A DNA stretch of 15,388 nucleotides from CAYZEZ01 sp964477295 (GCA_964477295.1 CAYZEZ010000100.1:1-15388), one strand, 5' to 3'; numbered from the stretch's first letter, positions 6,379 through 14,022 are shown. Numbers and translations: made by a program. The notes: generated by a model from the sequence alone, not told the origin.

Positions 6379-8238
6379 TTATCGGGGCAGCTCTTCCAGC
6401 AGGTCCTCCACCTTACGCAAGGCTTCATCAATGGTAAAGATCTGTTCTACTTTCTCCTTACCGTGCTGGCCAAATTCCTTTCGCAGGTCCTCGCTGTTCA
6501 TGAGTGTAGTTACCTTATCGGCCAGATCTTGCACATTTCCTTTCTCAGCCAGGAAACCGGTTCTTCCGTCATCTATGATCTCGGCAGAACTGCGAATATC
6601 GAATGCAACAACAGGCTTCTCCTCTGCCATCGCCTCAACCATAACATACCCAAATCCTTCCCAGAGAGATGTAAGAAGGAAGATATCGATGGTCCGGTTA
6701 AAGCTCCTGATGTTTTTTATGAATCCAAGGAATTTCACTTCCTTATGCACGTCATACATCCGTGCAGTTTTTCTGAGTTTATTGTTGAGTTTTCCTGATC
6801 CGGCAATCAGAATCTTGAAATTGGCATTTCGTTTCTTCAATTCCCTGGCCAGTTCAATGAGATAGATATGACCTTTCTCTTCAGTCAATCTACCGGCATT
6901 ACCCAAGATAATCTCACCATTATGCCTTTTATACAATACACGTGCCCTGGTCTTGCCGTATTCAGTGAGGTCGATACCATTATAAATGATCCTGATCTTA
7001 TTTGAATCAAATAACCTGGGATTATTATGCAGAATGGTACGTCTCGTCTCCTCAGAATTGGCAATAATTTCAGTTACCAGGTTTTTATAGATAAACCGGT
7101 TCAATGCAGTATTTCTGATTGGGATTGCACTACCTCTTCGGTAAATAACGTTATCGACACCCGAAAGCTTGGCAGCCAGTCCGGCTACTTTCAGGTCGGA
7201 TGACAAATTAACAATTAATGTTCTTACCTTTTCCTTTTTGAAAATCCTCATCAGCCGCATTATTTTAAAAGGATTCAGGAAACTCAGGTTTGATACGGGT
7301 ACCTGATAAGTTTTAATTCCTGTTACACTGATCCTTTTAAAAAGCTCACTGTCTTTATTGGTAATGGCAATGGCTTGATATCCGGCTTTAATCAAACGGG
7401 AAGAAATGTCGTGATGCCATTTCTCTCCTCCACCCCATGATATCAGGCTGTTAAAGAAACATAACCTGTCGCGGCCACTCCTGGCTTCTTCTTTATAAAT
7501 CCTTCTCAGCTTGGAGTATTTCAGAAAAGTTTCATGGGCTGAATTTACACTGATCACCATGCCATAAAATCCGTCTAAAAATCCAAGTTTGATAATATAA
7601 TCGCGGAAAAGCCTCCAGAGAGGATGGAACAGAATATTGAAATAGGAAGCCCTTTTACCCTCCTTGTAAAAAGAACGTGCAACAATGTCAGAAAATTTAT
7701 TAATCTGCTGGATGTGTTCAGTAATGGAATAGTATGAATAGTGAAGCAGGTCACCTTTCAGGAATTTCTTCGTGGTCCCCTTTTCCAGAATGAACCGGTC
7801 GTGTGGATTCATCCCTCCCCAATTCCCTTTCCGGCTATCCCAAAGCCTTAGTTTCCGTGAGGGGTACCAGCTGGAGTGCTTTATCCATTTCCCGCAATAA
7901 TTGGTAAGCCTGTTAAAGTAATAGCCATCGTATTTCCAATTGTTTTTCGCCTCCAGGATTGATTTTCTCAAGGTATCAGAAACTACCTCATCGGCATCCA
8001 GTGAAAGAATATGGGGATATTTTGCCCTGGAAATGGCCCAGTTCTTCTGTTCTATATGGCCCTCGAAAGGATGCCGGACAAATGAGACGCCATATTCGCG
8101 GCAGATATCCTCCGTTTCATCAGTGGAATATGAGTCTACAATTGTAATGTCATCAACGATATCGAGAATCGATTCCAGACATCTGCGGATGTTCTGCTGT
8201 TCATTGTAAGTTATTATGACTGCACTTAATTTAGGCAT
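6379..8238 (-). CDS. Two-domain glycosyltransferase: GT2 (WaaE/KdtX-like) fused to GT4
   Basis: One uninterrupted 619-residue frame holds two complete transferases. Residues 1-250 are a GT2 enzyme of the WaaE/KdtX (LPS core) type: VIITYNEQQN (7-16), IVDSYSTDET (33-42) with Asp35, EQKNWA (63-68), and the metal-binding DxD as Asp81-Ala-Asp83, followed by IKLGFLDGFYG (216-226) in an amphipathic tail. From about 257 a GT4 (GT-B fold) enzyme begins: CFFNSLISWGGGEKW (260-274), IIYNGID (417-423), NAGRLTEEKGH (447-457), and the EX7E motif Glu527 to Glu535 in SLWEGFGYVMVEAMA. No Met or stop lies at the junction, so the fusion is real in this sequence. The likely role is two consecutive sugar additions in LPS core or another surface glycan, on the cytoplasmic side of the membrane. 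It starts 13 bases after a paralogue of its own N-terminal domain. Donor and acceptor sugars are unknown. Confidence 0.88.
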   Translation of the reverse strand: MPKLSAVIITYNEQQNIRRCLESILDIVDDITIVDSYSTDETEDICREYGVSFVRHPFEGHIEQKNWAISRAKYPHILSLDADEVVSDTLRKSILEAKNNWKYDGYYFNRLTNYCGKWIKHSSWYPSRKLRLWDSRKGNWGGMNPHDRFILEKGTTKKFLKGDLLHYSYYSITEHIQQINKFSDIVARSFYKEGKRASYFNILFHPLWRLFRDYIIKLGFLDGFYGMVISVNSAHETFLKYSKLRRIYKEEARSGRDRLCFFNSLISWGGGEKWHHDISSRLIKAGYQAIAITNKDSELFKRISVTGIKTYQVPVSNLSFLNPFKIMRLMRIFKKEKVRTLIVNLSSDLKVAGLAAKLSGVDNVIYRRGSAIPIRNTALNRFIYKNLVTEIIANSEETRRTILHNNPRLFDSNKIRIIYNGIDLTEYGKTRARVLYKRHNGEIILGNAGRLTEEKGHIYLIELARELKKRNANFKILIAGSGKLNNKLRKTARMYDVHKEVKFLGFIKNIRSFNRTIDIFLLTSLWEGFGYVMVEAMAEEKPVVAFDIRSSAEIIDDGRTGFLAEKGNVQDLADKVTTLMNSEDLRKEFGQHGKEKVEQIFTIDEALRKVEDLLEELPR

Positions 8239-8251
8239 ACCCTTTTCACTT

Positions 8252-9007
8252 TCAGTTACTTCTCATGAAATCACGCAATTTAACCAATTCAAGAAATTTC
8301 GAAAAACCTATGAGCACAGCAAAGATTAGTCCGTAAAAACCATCAAGAAATCCTAATTTAATAAAATACTGGTTGAAAAAATATTTAAATGGAAGAAATA
8401 AAATCTGCAGGCTGTTTACCTTTTTCCCCTTTTTATAGGACTCGGTTGCTTCTATTTGGGTTGCTTGGTTAAGATAAACAATGTGTTCCTGAATATTTTT
8501 AAAAACAGTACAATAGAGATCGCCACTAAGCAGGTCGACCGATTCCGGGTTATTTAATTCAATATGTTCCTTAAGTGATCCTCCCGTCCAGCTTGCAGCA
8601 TCCCTTTTATATAGGCGCACTGGTTGATCGGGATACAGGCCGGAATGGCGCATCCACTTTCCGTAATAGTTTTTGTACCTCGAAATCGAATATCCGTCTT
8701 TTTCCCAGTTTGTTTTTATCTCCCGGATGGACTTCCTCAGGCTTTCTGATAAATATTCATTGCTTCTTACAAATAAAAGCCGGTCACAGGTGGCCAGCCT
8801 GACTGCTTCGTTGATTAACTCCAATAAGCTAATACTATGCCCGGGCAAATGAATGATATCAAAGCTACCTGTTAGCTCCTTGCTTTTAGGTTGGTTGGAG
8901 GGATCAAGCAAAATAATCTCGTCCGCAATTTCCTGTGTGGACCTGACGCATTTTTCTATCTGATCATCATCAAACAGGTAGATGACAATGACGCTTAGCC
9001 TCTCCAT
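8252..9007 (-). CDS. Degenerate GT2-like protein, paralogue of the GT2 domain downstream
   Basis: This 251-residue protein aligns without gaps to the first 200 or more residues of the adjacent GT2-GT4 protein. Shared blocks include SLRKSI (89-94), NWxxDGY (100-106), YGKWxxHS (115-122) and an identical IKLGFLDGFYG near 216-226. Catalytic positions are replaced: the DxD Asp81-Ala-Asp83 of the neighbour is Arg-Ser-Asn here; YNEQQN is LFDDDQ; Gln64-Lys65 of EQKN are Leu-Ile; and His146 is Lys. Asp35 remains. The frame is intact, and structural and C-terminal membrane-proximal segments are preserved, so it looks like a maintained pseudoenzyme rather than a decaying gene. It begins 6 bases after murF-alr and ends 13 bases before the GT2-GT4 gene. 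A scaffold or regulatory subunit is possible; an enzyme with altered metal use cannot be excluded. Confidence 0.82.
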   Translation of the reverse strand: MERLSVIVIYLFDDDQIEKCVRSTQEIADEIILLDPSNQPKSKELTGSFDIIHLPGHSISLLELINEAVRLATCDRLLFVRSNEYLSESLRKSIREIKTNWEKDGYSISRYKNYYGKWMRHSGLYPDQPVRLYKRDAASWTGGSLKEHIELNNPESVDLLSGDLYCTVFKNIQEHIVYLNQATQIEATESYKKGKKVNSLQILFLPFKYFFNQYFIKLGFLDGFYGLIFAVLIGFSKFLELVKLRDFMRSN

Positions 9008-9013
9008 TTTGTT

Positions 9014-11464
9014 CTATTCCTGAAAATAAATTCTTTTAACCCTCGACGATATCCCGGTCAGGATCTCATATGAGATGGTTTGTACACACCGTGCCAGTTC
9101 TTCAACAGGTTGTTCTTTACCAAAAATAATAATTTCATCCCCTTCCTCTGCCTTGATACCTGTCAGGTCGACAAAACACATGTCCATACAAATCTGGCCA
9201 ATCACAGCAACCGGTTTGCCATTTGAAATAAACCGAATTTTACCATTTCCCATTCTTCTGTCGATTCCATCGGCATAACCTATCGGTACGATACCAATGG
9301 TCCTGTCCTTCTCTGAAATAGTTCCCCTGCCATAACCAATTGATTCTCCTTTCTTTATTCTTCTGATTTGGGAGATAGTACTTTTAAGGGTGCTCACATT
9401 TTGTAAACCACTATCCCGAAGAGATGAAAATCCATATAATCCAATTCCCACCCGCACCATCTCAAATTGCGCATCAGGAAACCTTTCAATGCCGGCACTG
9501 TTTAAAATATGGCGCAATGGATTAACGGGCCGGTTCATAAGGGGCTTACTCATCTTCTCAAACCGGCTTATTTGTTTGCGGGTAAAAGTATCGTGGTTGG
9601 GATCTTCAGATGCGGCAAGATGAGAGAACACTGTTTTAACTTCAAGATATTCATGAGAATTAAGAAAAGCAGTCAATTCCCCTATTTCTTCTTCATCGAA
9701 TCCCAGACGGTTCATTCCGCTGTTCAGTTTTATATGCACCGGATAAGATAGCATATTATGCTTCTTCAGGATCTTCTCAAACTGGTGAAGGCTTTTAAAG
9801 TTATAGATTTCAGGTTCAAGCTGGTATTCAATCATTTGATCGAAACTTGAGATCTCCGGATTCATAACAACAACCGGAGTATTGATGCCGGCATTTCGTA
9901 ATGCAATTCCCTCATCCGCGAAGGCGACGCCTAAATAATCCACCTGCTGATATTGCAGGGCATTGGCAATCTCATATGTCCCGCTGCCATACGATAAAGC
10001 TTTGACCATCACCATTATTTTTGTTTCCGTCTTTAATCTGCTCCGGAATATATTCAGGTTCTGTATCATGGCATTCAGGTCTACTTCAAGAATGGTCCCA
10101 TGAATTTTCTGTTGCAGCATCGTCGTTATCTTCTCAAACTGAAACTGCCTGGCTCCCTTTATCAGGATGGCCTCATCAGCAAAATCATTTTGTTTTATTC
10201 GGTTCAGAAAATCACCGGTTGAATGAAAAAAAGAACCGTGTTTAAATACGCCTTTATGCAGCGAGATCTGATCCCCGATACCCATGAAACGTTTAACGCC
10301 CTTCCCGGAAATGATCTTTGAAACCTCACCATATAGCTCTTCCCCGCTCTTTCCCGACTGATAGATATCGGAAAGGATAAGTGTTTTCAATTCATGCTGG
10401 TTCTGCTGCTTCAGAAAGTCAAGTGCAATGGACAGGGATGCAAGATCGGAATTATAGGAGTCATTGATCAGGGTGCAATGGTTAACTCCCTGCATAAGTT
10501 CCAGCCTCATGGCCACAGGTGACAAATCCTTCAAGCGTTGCCTGATATCCTCTTCTGAATAGTTCAGATGCAGCATGCAGGAAATTACCTGCATAGAGTT
10601 TTCTATTGATGCCTTGTCAGAAAAAGGAATGCGGTAAACAGAATCGTTCCCTTCATACTGTAATGTTAGTGTGGTTTGATTATGCTCCCATTTTGCCTGC
10701 TTAAGCCAGATGTCTGCACCGGGTTTCCGTGACCACGTAAAAAGCCGGCTCCCTGGAAACTTTTTTACTGCTATTCGATTGATGATCAAGTGATCGCTGC
10801 AATATATTATTCGGTTACAATCATCAAACAATCCCAATTTTTCCCGTGCTTTCTCTTCATAGGAGCTGAAATTTTCCTGGTGGGCTTCTTTCAGGTTGGT
10901 AATAATCCCAACATCGGGCCGGATCATTGCTTTTAAGCGCGACATTTCCCCCGGTTTTGATATACCTGCTTCGAAAACAGCCATATCATAAGAGGGATCA
11001 AGCATCCATACCGACAGGGGTACTCCCACCTGGGAATTATAACTCCTGGGGCTCCGAATGATTTTTTTATCAGGCTGCAATAACTGATACAACCATTCCT
11101 TAACAATGGTCTTCCCATTGCTTCCGGTGACGGCAATAACCGGCACAGGACACTGGCTCCTGTGATGACGGATAAATTGCTGCATTGCATTCAGCGTATC
11201 CTCAACCTGCACAAAGTTTATAGTGTTTGCTTCTGTATTGGACGGGATATCTTCAACCAGAAAATTCCTGACACCTTTCAGGATGAGATCACTGATAAAG
11301 GAATGTCCGTCATGGTGTTCACCCCGAAGGGCAATAAAAAGCGAATCATCCGGAGATACCAGGGTCCTGCTGTCAACGGATATATGTTTAATGACAGCAT
11401 CCCGGCTCCCTGTTAGTTCTCCTTTGACAATGTCATGGAGCTCACCTGTGGTATAGCGATTCAT
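9014..11464 (-). CDS. murF-alr: Bifunctional MurF (UDP-MurNAc-tripeptide:D-Ala-D-Ala ligase) / alanine racemase
   Basis: An 816-residue fusion known across Bacteroidota. The MurF half (1 to about 452) adds D-Ala-D-Ala to UDP-MurNAc-tripeptide using ATP: P-loop AVTGSNGKT (111-119), ITNLKEAHQENF (188-199) and NDSYNSD (334-340). The Alr half (from about 457, HGTILEVDLNAM) makes D-alanine with PLP: the PLP lysine is Lys488 in MVKALSYGSG, Arg586 lies in NSGMNRLGF, Arg671 in RVGIGLYG, Tyr711 in IGYGRG (the likely second catalytic base), and CMDM (759-762) follows. Joining the racemase to the ligase puts supply and use of D-Ala in one cytoplasmic chain, though a separate Ddl must still form the dipeptide. 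I use the ATG at 11464, since homology starts at MNRYTTGEL and this is 10 bases after the tdk stop. Upstream in-frame Met codons would overlap tdk. The stop is 6 bases before the next gene. Confidence 0.95.
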   Translation of the reverse strand: MNRYTTGELHDIVKGELTGSRDAVIKHISVDSRTLVSPDDSLFIALRGEHHDGHSFISDLILKGVRNFLVEDIPSNTEANTINFVQVEDTLNAMQQFIRHHRSQCPVPVIAVTGSNGKTIVKEWLYQLLQPDKKIIRSPRSYNSQVGVPLSVWMLDPSYDMAVFEAGISKPGEMSRLKAMIRPDVGIITNLKEAHQENFSSYEEKAREKLGLFDDCNRIIYCSDHLIINRIAVKKFPGSRLFTWSRKPGADIWLKQAKWEHNQTTLTLQYEGNDSVYRIPFSDKASIENSMQVISCMLHLNYSEEDIRQRLKDLSPVAMRLELMQGVNHCTLINDSYNSDLASLSIALDFLKQQNQHELKTLILSDIYQSGKSGEELYGEVSKIISGKGVKRFMGIGDQISLHKGVFKHGSFFHSTGDFLNRIKQNDFADEAILIKGARQFQFEKITTMLQQKIHGTILEVDLNAMIQNLNIFRSRLKTETKIMVMVKALSYGSGTYEIANALQYQQVDYLGVAFADEGIALRNAGINTPVVVMNPEISSFDQMIEYQLEPEIYNFKSLHQFEKILKKHNMLSYPVHIKLNSGMNRLGFDEEEIGELTAFLNSHEYLEVKTVFSHLAASEDPNHDTFTRKQISRFEKMSKPLMNRPVNPLRHILNSAGIERFPDAQFEMVRVGIGLYGFSSLRDSGLQNVSTLKSTISQIRRIKKGESIGYGRGTISEKDRTIGIVPIGYADGIDRRMGNGKIRFISNGKPVAVIGQICMDMCFVDLTGIKAEEGDEIIIFGKEQPVEELARCVQTISYEILTGISSRVKRIYFQE

Positions 11465-11474
11465 CCCGAAATAA

Positions 11475-12065
11475 TTATCCTGGTTTTCTCTGTTCTTTGG
11501 CCTTCCGGTAACACCTCCTGCAAAGTGGTTCATATTCATCCTTCTCACCCAGAAGCACAAGCTTATCCTCATCTGATTTCCTGTAGGTATATTGTGCCAG
11601 GCTGCCACATCGTATACATATTGCATGCACTTTTGTTACATACTCAGCAATGGCCAGCAGGCCAGGTATTGGTCCAAAGGGCACACCCCTGTAATCCATA
11701 TCCAGCCCGGCTACAATAGTACGAATACCGTTGTTCGCCAGCTGGTTACATACCTCGATAAGCCCCTGGTCAAAAAACTGGGCTTCATCAATTCCAACCA
11801 CATCAACTTCACTTGTCATTAGCAGGATATTGGCAGATGATTCAACGGGAGTAGAGACAATTGCATTCTCATCATGAGATACTACCTGTTCTTCGTCATA
11901 TCGCGTGTCAATCCTGGGCTTGAATATCTCAACACGTTGCATGGCAATCTTAGCTCTCTTAAGCCTCCTTATCAGCTCTTCGGTTTTACCTGAGAACATT
12001 GAGCCTGTGATCACCTCGATCCAACCTCTGTTTATATTTTCATGCACTGAGTTTTCAGGAAACAT
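11475..12065 (-). CDS. tdk: Thymidine kinase (TK1-like)
   Basis: The 196-residue cytoplasmic enzyme phosphorylates thymidine to dTMP in the salvage pathway. The P-loop is GSMFSGKT (21-28). The Walker-B-like IDEAQFFD (92-99) carries the catalytic base Glu94. The structural zinc is held by Cys150-x2-Cys153 and Cys182-x2-Cys185, with the lasso loop between them. Length is typical for the bacterial TK1-like type. It is the first gene of the minus-strand operon, with murF-alr starting 10 bases after its stop. The palindrome at 12091-12108 supplies a TACTTTTG box on this strand about 35 bases upstream of the ATG. Confidence 0.96.
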   Translation of the reverse strand: MFPENSVHENINRGWIEVITGSMFSGKTEELIRRLKRAKIAMQRVEIFKPRIDTRYDEEQVVSHDENAIVSTPVESSANILLMTSEVDVVGIDEAQFFDQGLIEVCNQLANNGIRTIVAGLDMDYRGVPFGPIPGLLAIAEYVTKVHAICIRCGSLAQYTYRKSDEDKLVLLGEKDEYEPLCRRCYRKAKEQRKPG

Positions 12066-12090
12066 CAGAAAGGATTGTCTTATTTTATCT

Positions 12091-12108
12091 TTACTTTTGC
12101 AAAAGTAA
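12091..12108. promoter_or_regulatory. 18-bp perfect palindrome carrying divergent -7 boxes
   Basis: TTACTTTTGCAAAAGTAA is its own reverse complement. Each strand contains TACTTTTG, a match to TAnnTTTG (12092-12099 plus; 12100-12107 minus). The minus-strand box fits tdk, giving a leader of about 30 bases. The plus-strand box would give a leader of nearly 200 bases for the gene at 12301. The palindrome could equally be an operator for a dimeric regulator. No good TTG -33 element was found on either side. Confidence 0.5.
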
Positions 12109-12130
12109 TTGAAATATAACTATAAATAAT

Positions 12131-12158
12131 AAGGTGCGAGGTATGAGGTGCGAGGTAC
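12131..12158. repeat. Array of four degenerate heptamers, GAGGTRC type
   Basis: Four consecutive 7-base units: AAGGTGC, GAGGTAT, GAGGTGC, GAGGTAC. They have the same 7-base period as the arrays near 1400-1500. The array lies in the divergent spacer between tdk and the gene at 12301. Confidence 0.75.
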
Positions 12159-12243
12159 AGAGTAAAAAATTCAAAATCAACAGTATTTATTTCATTTCAT
12201 CTTTTTTGCAATAATAAAGATATAATTGTTAATCGAATACCCT

Positions 12244-12271
12244 GTAACTCGTAACCCGAAACTCGCTACTT
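12244..12271. repeat. Array of four degenerate heptamers, inverted relative to the array at 12131
   Basis: Units GTAACTC, GTAACCC, GAAACTC and the degenerate GCTACTT. On the minus strand the clear units read GAGTTAC, GGGTTAC and GAGTTTC, close to the GAGGTAC unit at 12131-12158 but pointing the other way. The two arrays are separated by 85 bases and this one ends 29 bases before the ATG at 12301. Confidence 0.7.
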
Positions 12272-12300
12272 TAAAAATATTTGGTTTTAACACTTTTTTT

Positions 12301-13098
12301 ATGCCAGAACAAAAATTAATTGAATCGATCCGGAAGGAGTTAACCACAATCATGGATATCATCGATAAAGTAGAATCAATTGAAGAACTTCCTGCCATTG
12401 AGCGTGAAATTGTTCTTTCAAAACTACGTCGTGTTTATGAGGATTTATCAGAAGTCTCTCAGCACAAAGTGGAAACCGGAGATCAAATCGATCCTGAGGC
12501 AGAGAATGTAATCCTTGAGCAGAACAATATCCATTTGGAGGAGGGTATGCCTGATGATTCAGAAGAACAGGGACCCGACCAACCGATGGATGAGGTAAGT
12601 CAGGAAGCGATCCCCGATCAGCCGGCAGAAGAAATACACGAAGAGGTTGCAGAAGAGGATGAGGTTAAAGAAGAAGTAGAATCATCTGACCAGGCTGAGG
12701 AGGTCGGGGAGTCCCTGAAAGAAAAACAGCCGGGAAACAGGAAAAAATCCCAGCCTGGTATTATAGCCGAGAAACTTACCGGTGAAAGACAAGTTGTTTA
12801 TGATTCACTTGCGGACAACTCATCCCGCGATAATATTTCAACAAAGCTGCAATCCAAACCCATTACCAATATTGCTGCTGTGATTGGTATAAATGATAAA
12901 TTTCAATTGATCAGGGACCTATTTAACGGGGACTCTGCCACTTTTTCCAAAACACTTGAGATCCTGAACGGGGCAACCAATTTTAACGAAGCTTTTACTT
13001 ATATAAATGAAAACTTCGATTGGGACATGGAGGATCCTTCAGTCCAGTTTATCCTTGATCTTGTTAGAAGAAAATTCATTACAAACAAAGATGTGTAA
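12301..13098 (+). CDS. Conserved Bacteroidota-type protein of unknown function with acidic linker
   Basis: A 265-residue protein I cannot assign to a function. The start is the ATG at 12301; an upstream in-frame TTG lies in the heptamer-rich leader. Three parts can be seen. Residues 1-55 are predicted helical (KLIESIRKELTTIMDIIDKV). Residues 60-145 form a low-complexity acidic linker dominated by Glu, Asp, Gln and Pro. Residues 188-260 form a compact domain (AAVIGINDKFQLIRDLFNG, then TFSKTLEILNG and FDWDMEDPSVQFILDLVRRKF). From memory, that C-terminal domain recurs in uncharacterised Bacteroidota proteins. There is no signal peptide or membrane segment, so it should be cytoplasmic. Its stop overlaps the rsmI start by 8 bases, implying translational coupling. 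It might bind a protein or the ribosome, but that is a guess from context. Confidence 0.8.
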   Translation: MPEQKLIESIRKELTTIMDIIDKVESIEELPAIEREIVLSKLRRVYEDLSEVSQHKVETGDQIDPEAENVILEQNNIHLEEGMPDDSEEQGPDQPMDEVSQEAIPDQPAEEIHEEVAEEDEVKEEVESSDQAEEVGESLKEKQPGNRKKSQPGIIAEKLTGERQVVYDSLADNSSRDNISTKLQSKPITNIAAVIGINDKFQLIRDLFNGDSATFSKTLEILNGATNFNEAFTYINENFDWDMEDPSVQFILDLVRRKFITNKDV

Positions 13099-13762
13099 GC
13101 TTTATCTTGTCCCCACACCCATTGGAAATCTTGATGATATTACAAACAGGGCTATTCAAAAGCTGGATGAGGTTGATTTGATCCTGGCAGAAGATACCAG
13201 GAGAACCAGGATTCTTCTCGACCGATATAAAATTCAAAAAAAACTTTCCTCCTACCATGCCTTTAATGAGCATAAGGTTCTCGACAGGATAATTGGTGAA
13301 TTAAAACTTAATAAAAGCATAGCGCTTGTTACCGACGCCGGGACACCCGGTATCTCTGATCCGGGTTTCCTGCTGATACGCAGGTGCCTGGAAGAGCATA
13401 TTGAAGTTGAATGCCTGCCCGGACCAACTGCTTTTGTTCCTGCGCTGGTTGCCTCCGGTATTCCCTGTGACCGTTTTGTTTTCGAAGGATTTCTTCCTCC
13501 TAAAAAAGGTCGTAATAAACGTTTAAAGGAGCTGATGGAAGAAAAGCGTACGATGATTTTTTATGAATCCCCACAGCGTATTGCCAGGACAATTGCTGAT
13601 TTGTCGGATATCTTCGGCCTGGACAGGCGTGCATCTCTCTCACGTGAATTAACAAAGATACATGAAGAGACCATCCGCGGGAGCCTGGCAGAGTTGGCAG
13701 AGTTTACAGCCAGCAGGACCCTTAAGGGTGAGATTGTTCTGATTGTTCAGGGGCGGCCATAG
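13091..13762 (+). CDS. rsmI: 16S rRNA (cytidine(1402)-2'-O)-methyltransferase
   Basis: RsmI uses SAM to 2'-O-methylate C1402 of 16S rRNA in the decoding centre. The tetrapyrrole-methylase-type fold shows TPIGNLDDITNRA (9-21), AEDTRRTRILL, VTDAGTPGISDPG, LPGPTAFVPALVASG, FEGFLPPKKGRN, MIFYESPQRI and RELTKIHEE in the expected order. At 223 residues it is shorter than the roughly 286-residue E. coli enzyme and ends just after the core (GEIVLIVQGRP), so the C-terminal helical extension is absent. I believe this short form is normal in Bacteroidota. The start at 13091 lies inside the upstream gene in ATGTGTAA, where the TAA is the upstream stop. The longer frame that opens at 13007 only reads across the upstream gene. 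Confidence 0.95.
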   Translation: MCKLYLVPTPIGNLDDITNRAIQKLDEVDLILAEDTRRTRILLDRYKIQKKLSSYHAFNEHKVLDRIIGELKLNKSIALVTDAGTPGISDPGFLLIRRCLEEHIEVECLPGPTAFVPALVASGIPCDRFVFEGFLPPKKGRNKRLKELMEEKRTMIFYESPQRIARTIADLSDIFGLDRRASLSRELTKIHEETIRGSLAELAEFTASRTLKGEIVLIVQGRP

Positions 13763-13833
13763 TGACTGAACCTTTCATTTAAACTCATAAATCAACCCTT
13801 CTTATCTCTTTTCAACCGGCCAGCCTTCTATAT

Positions 13834-13851
13834 AAACATTTATGGATGTTT
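13834..13851. promoter_or_regulatory. Inverted repeat upstream of the sigma-54 promoter (candidate activator site)
   Basis: AAACAT (13834-13839) and ATGTTT (13846-13851) are inverted around six bases, about 115 bases upstream of the -24 element. Dyads at this distance are where bacterial enhancer-binding proteins usually sit. Three CGTTC direct repeats (13864, 13895, 13907) and an A/T-rich stretch (13912-13945) lie between it and the promoter. Binding is inferred only. Confidence 0.3.
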
Positions 13852-13965
13852 TTATCTCATATTCGTTCGGTTTCGTACATATAAATCCCATAATCGTTCA
13901 CTTTACCGTTCAATTAAATTTCTATATTTATTATATCTATCTGTATTACAGGTTTTTGTGAAGTT

Positions 13966-13980
13966 TGGCACAAATAATGC
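13966..13980 (+). promoter_or_regulatory. Sigma-54 (RpoN) -24/-12 promoter
   Basis: TGGCAC at 13966-13971, five bases (AAATA), then ATGC at 13977-13980. The GG and GC pairs are separated by exactly 10 bases, as the TGGCAC-N5-TTGC consensus requires; only the first T of TTGC differs. Transcription would start near 13992, giving a leader of about 31 bases before the ATG at 14023. Confidence 0.72.
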
Positions 13981-14022
13981 GTCCCTATTAGTACAAAAAG
14001 TAATAATTAAGAGGAACGAGAA

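Noticed and set aside
6431..6865. 144-codon plus-strand frame opposite the GT4 domain
   Set aside because: It is antisense to the conserved EX7E region; the Ser/Ile/Phe-rich composition is what reverse-reading produces.
11465..11626. 54-codon N-terminal extension of murF-alr
   Set aside because: It lies entirely within the thymidine kinase end and adds no MurF homology; the ATG at 11464 is correctly spaced after the tdk stop.
12192..12398. 68-codon minus-strand frame in the tdk/12301 spacer
   Set aside because: It spans the heptamer array and the start of the gene at 12301 and shows no recognisable domain.
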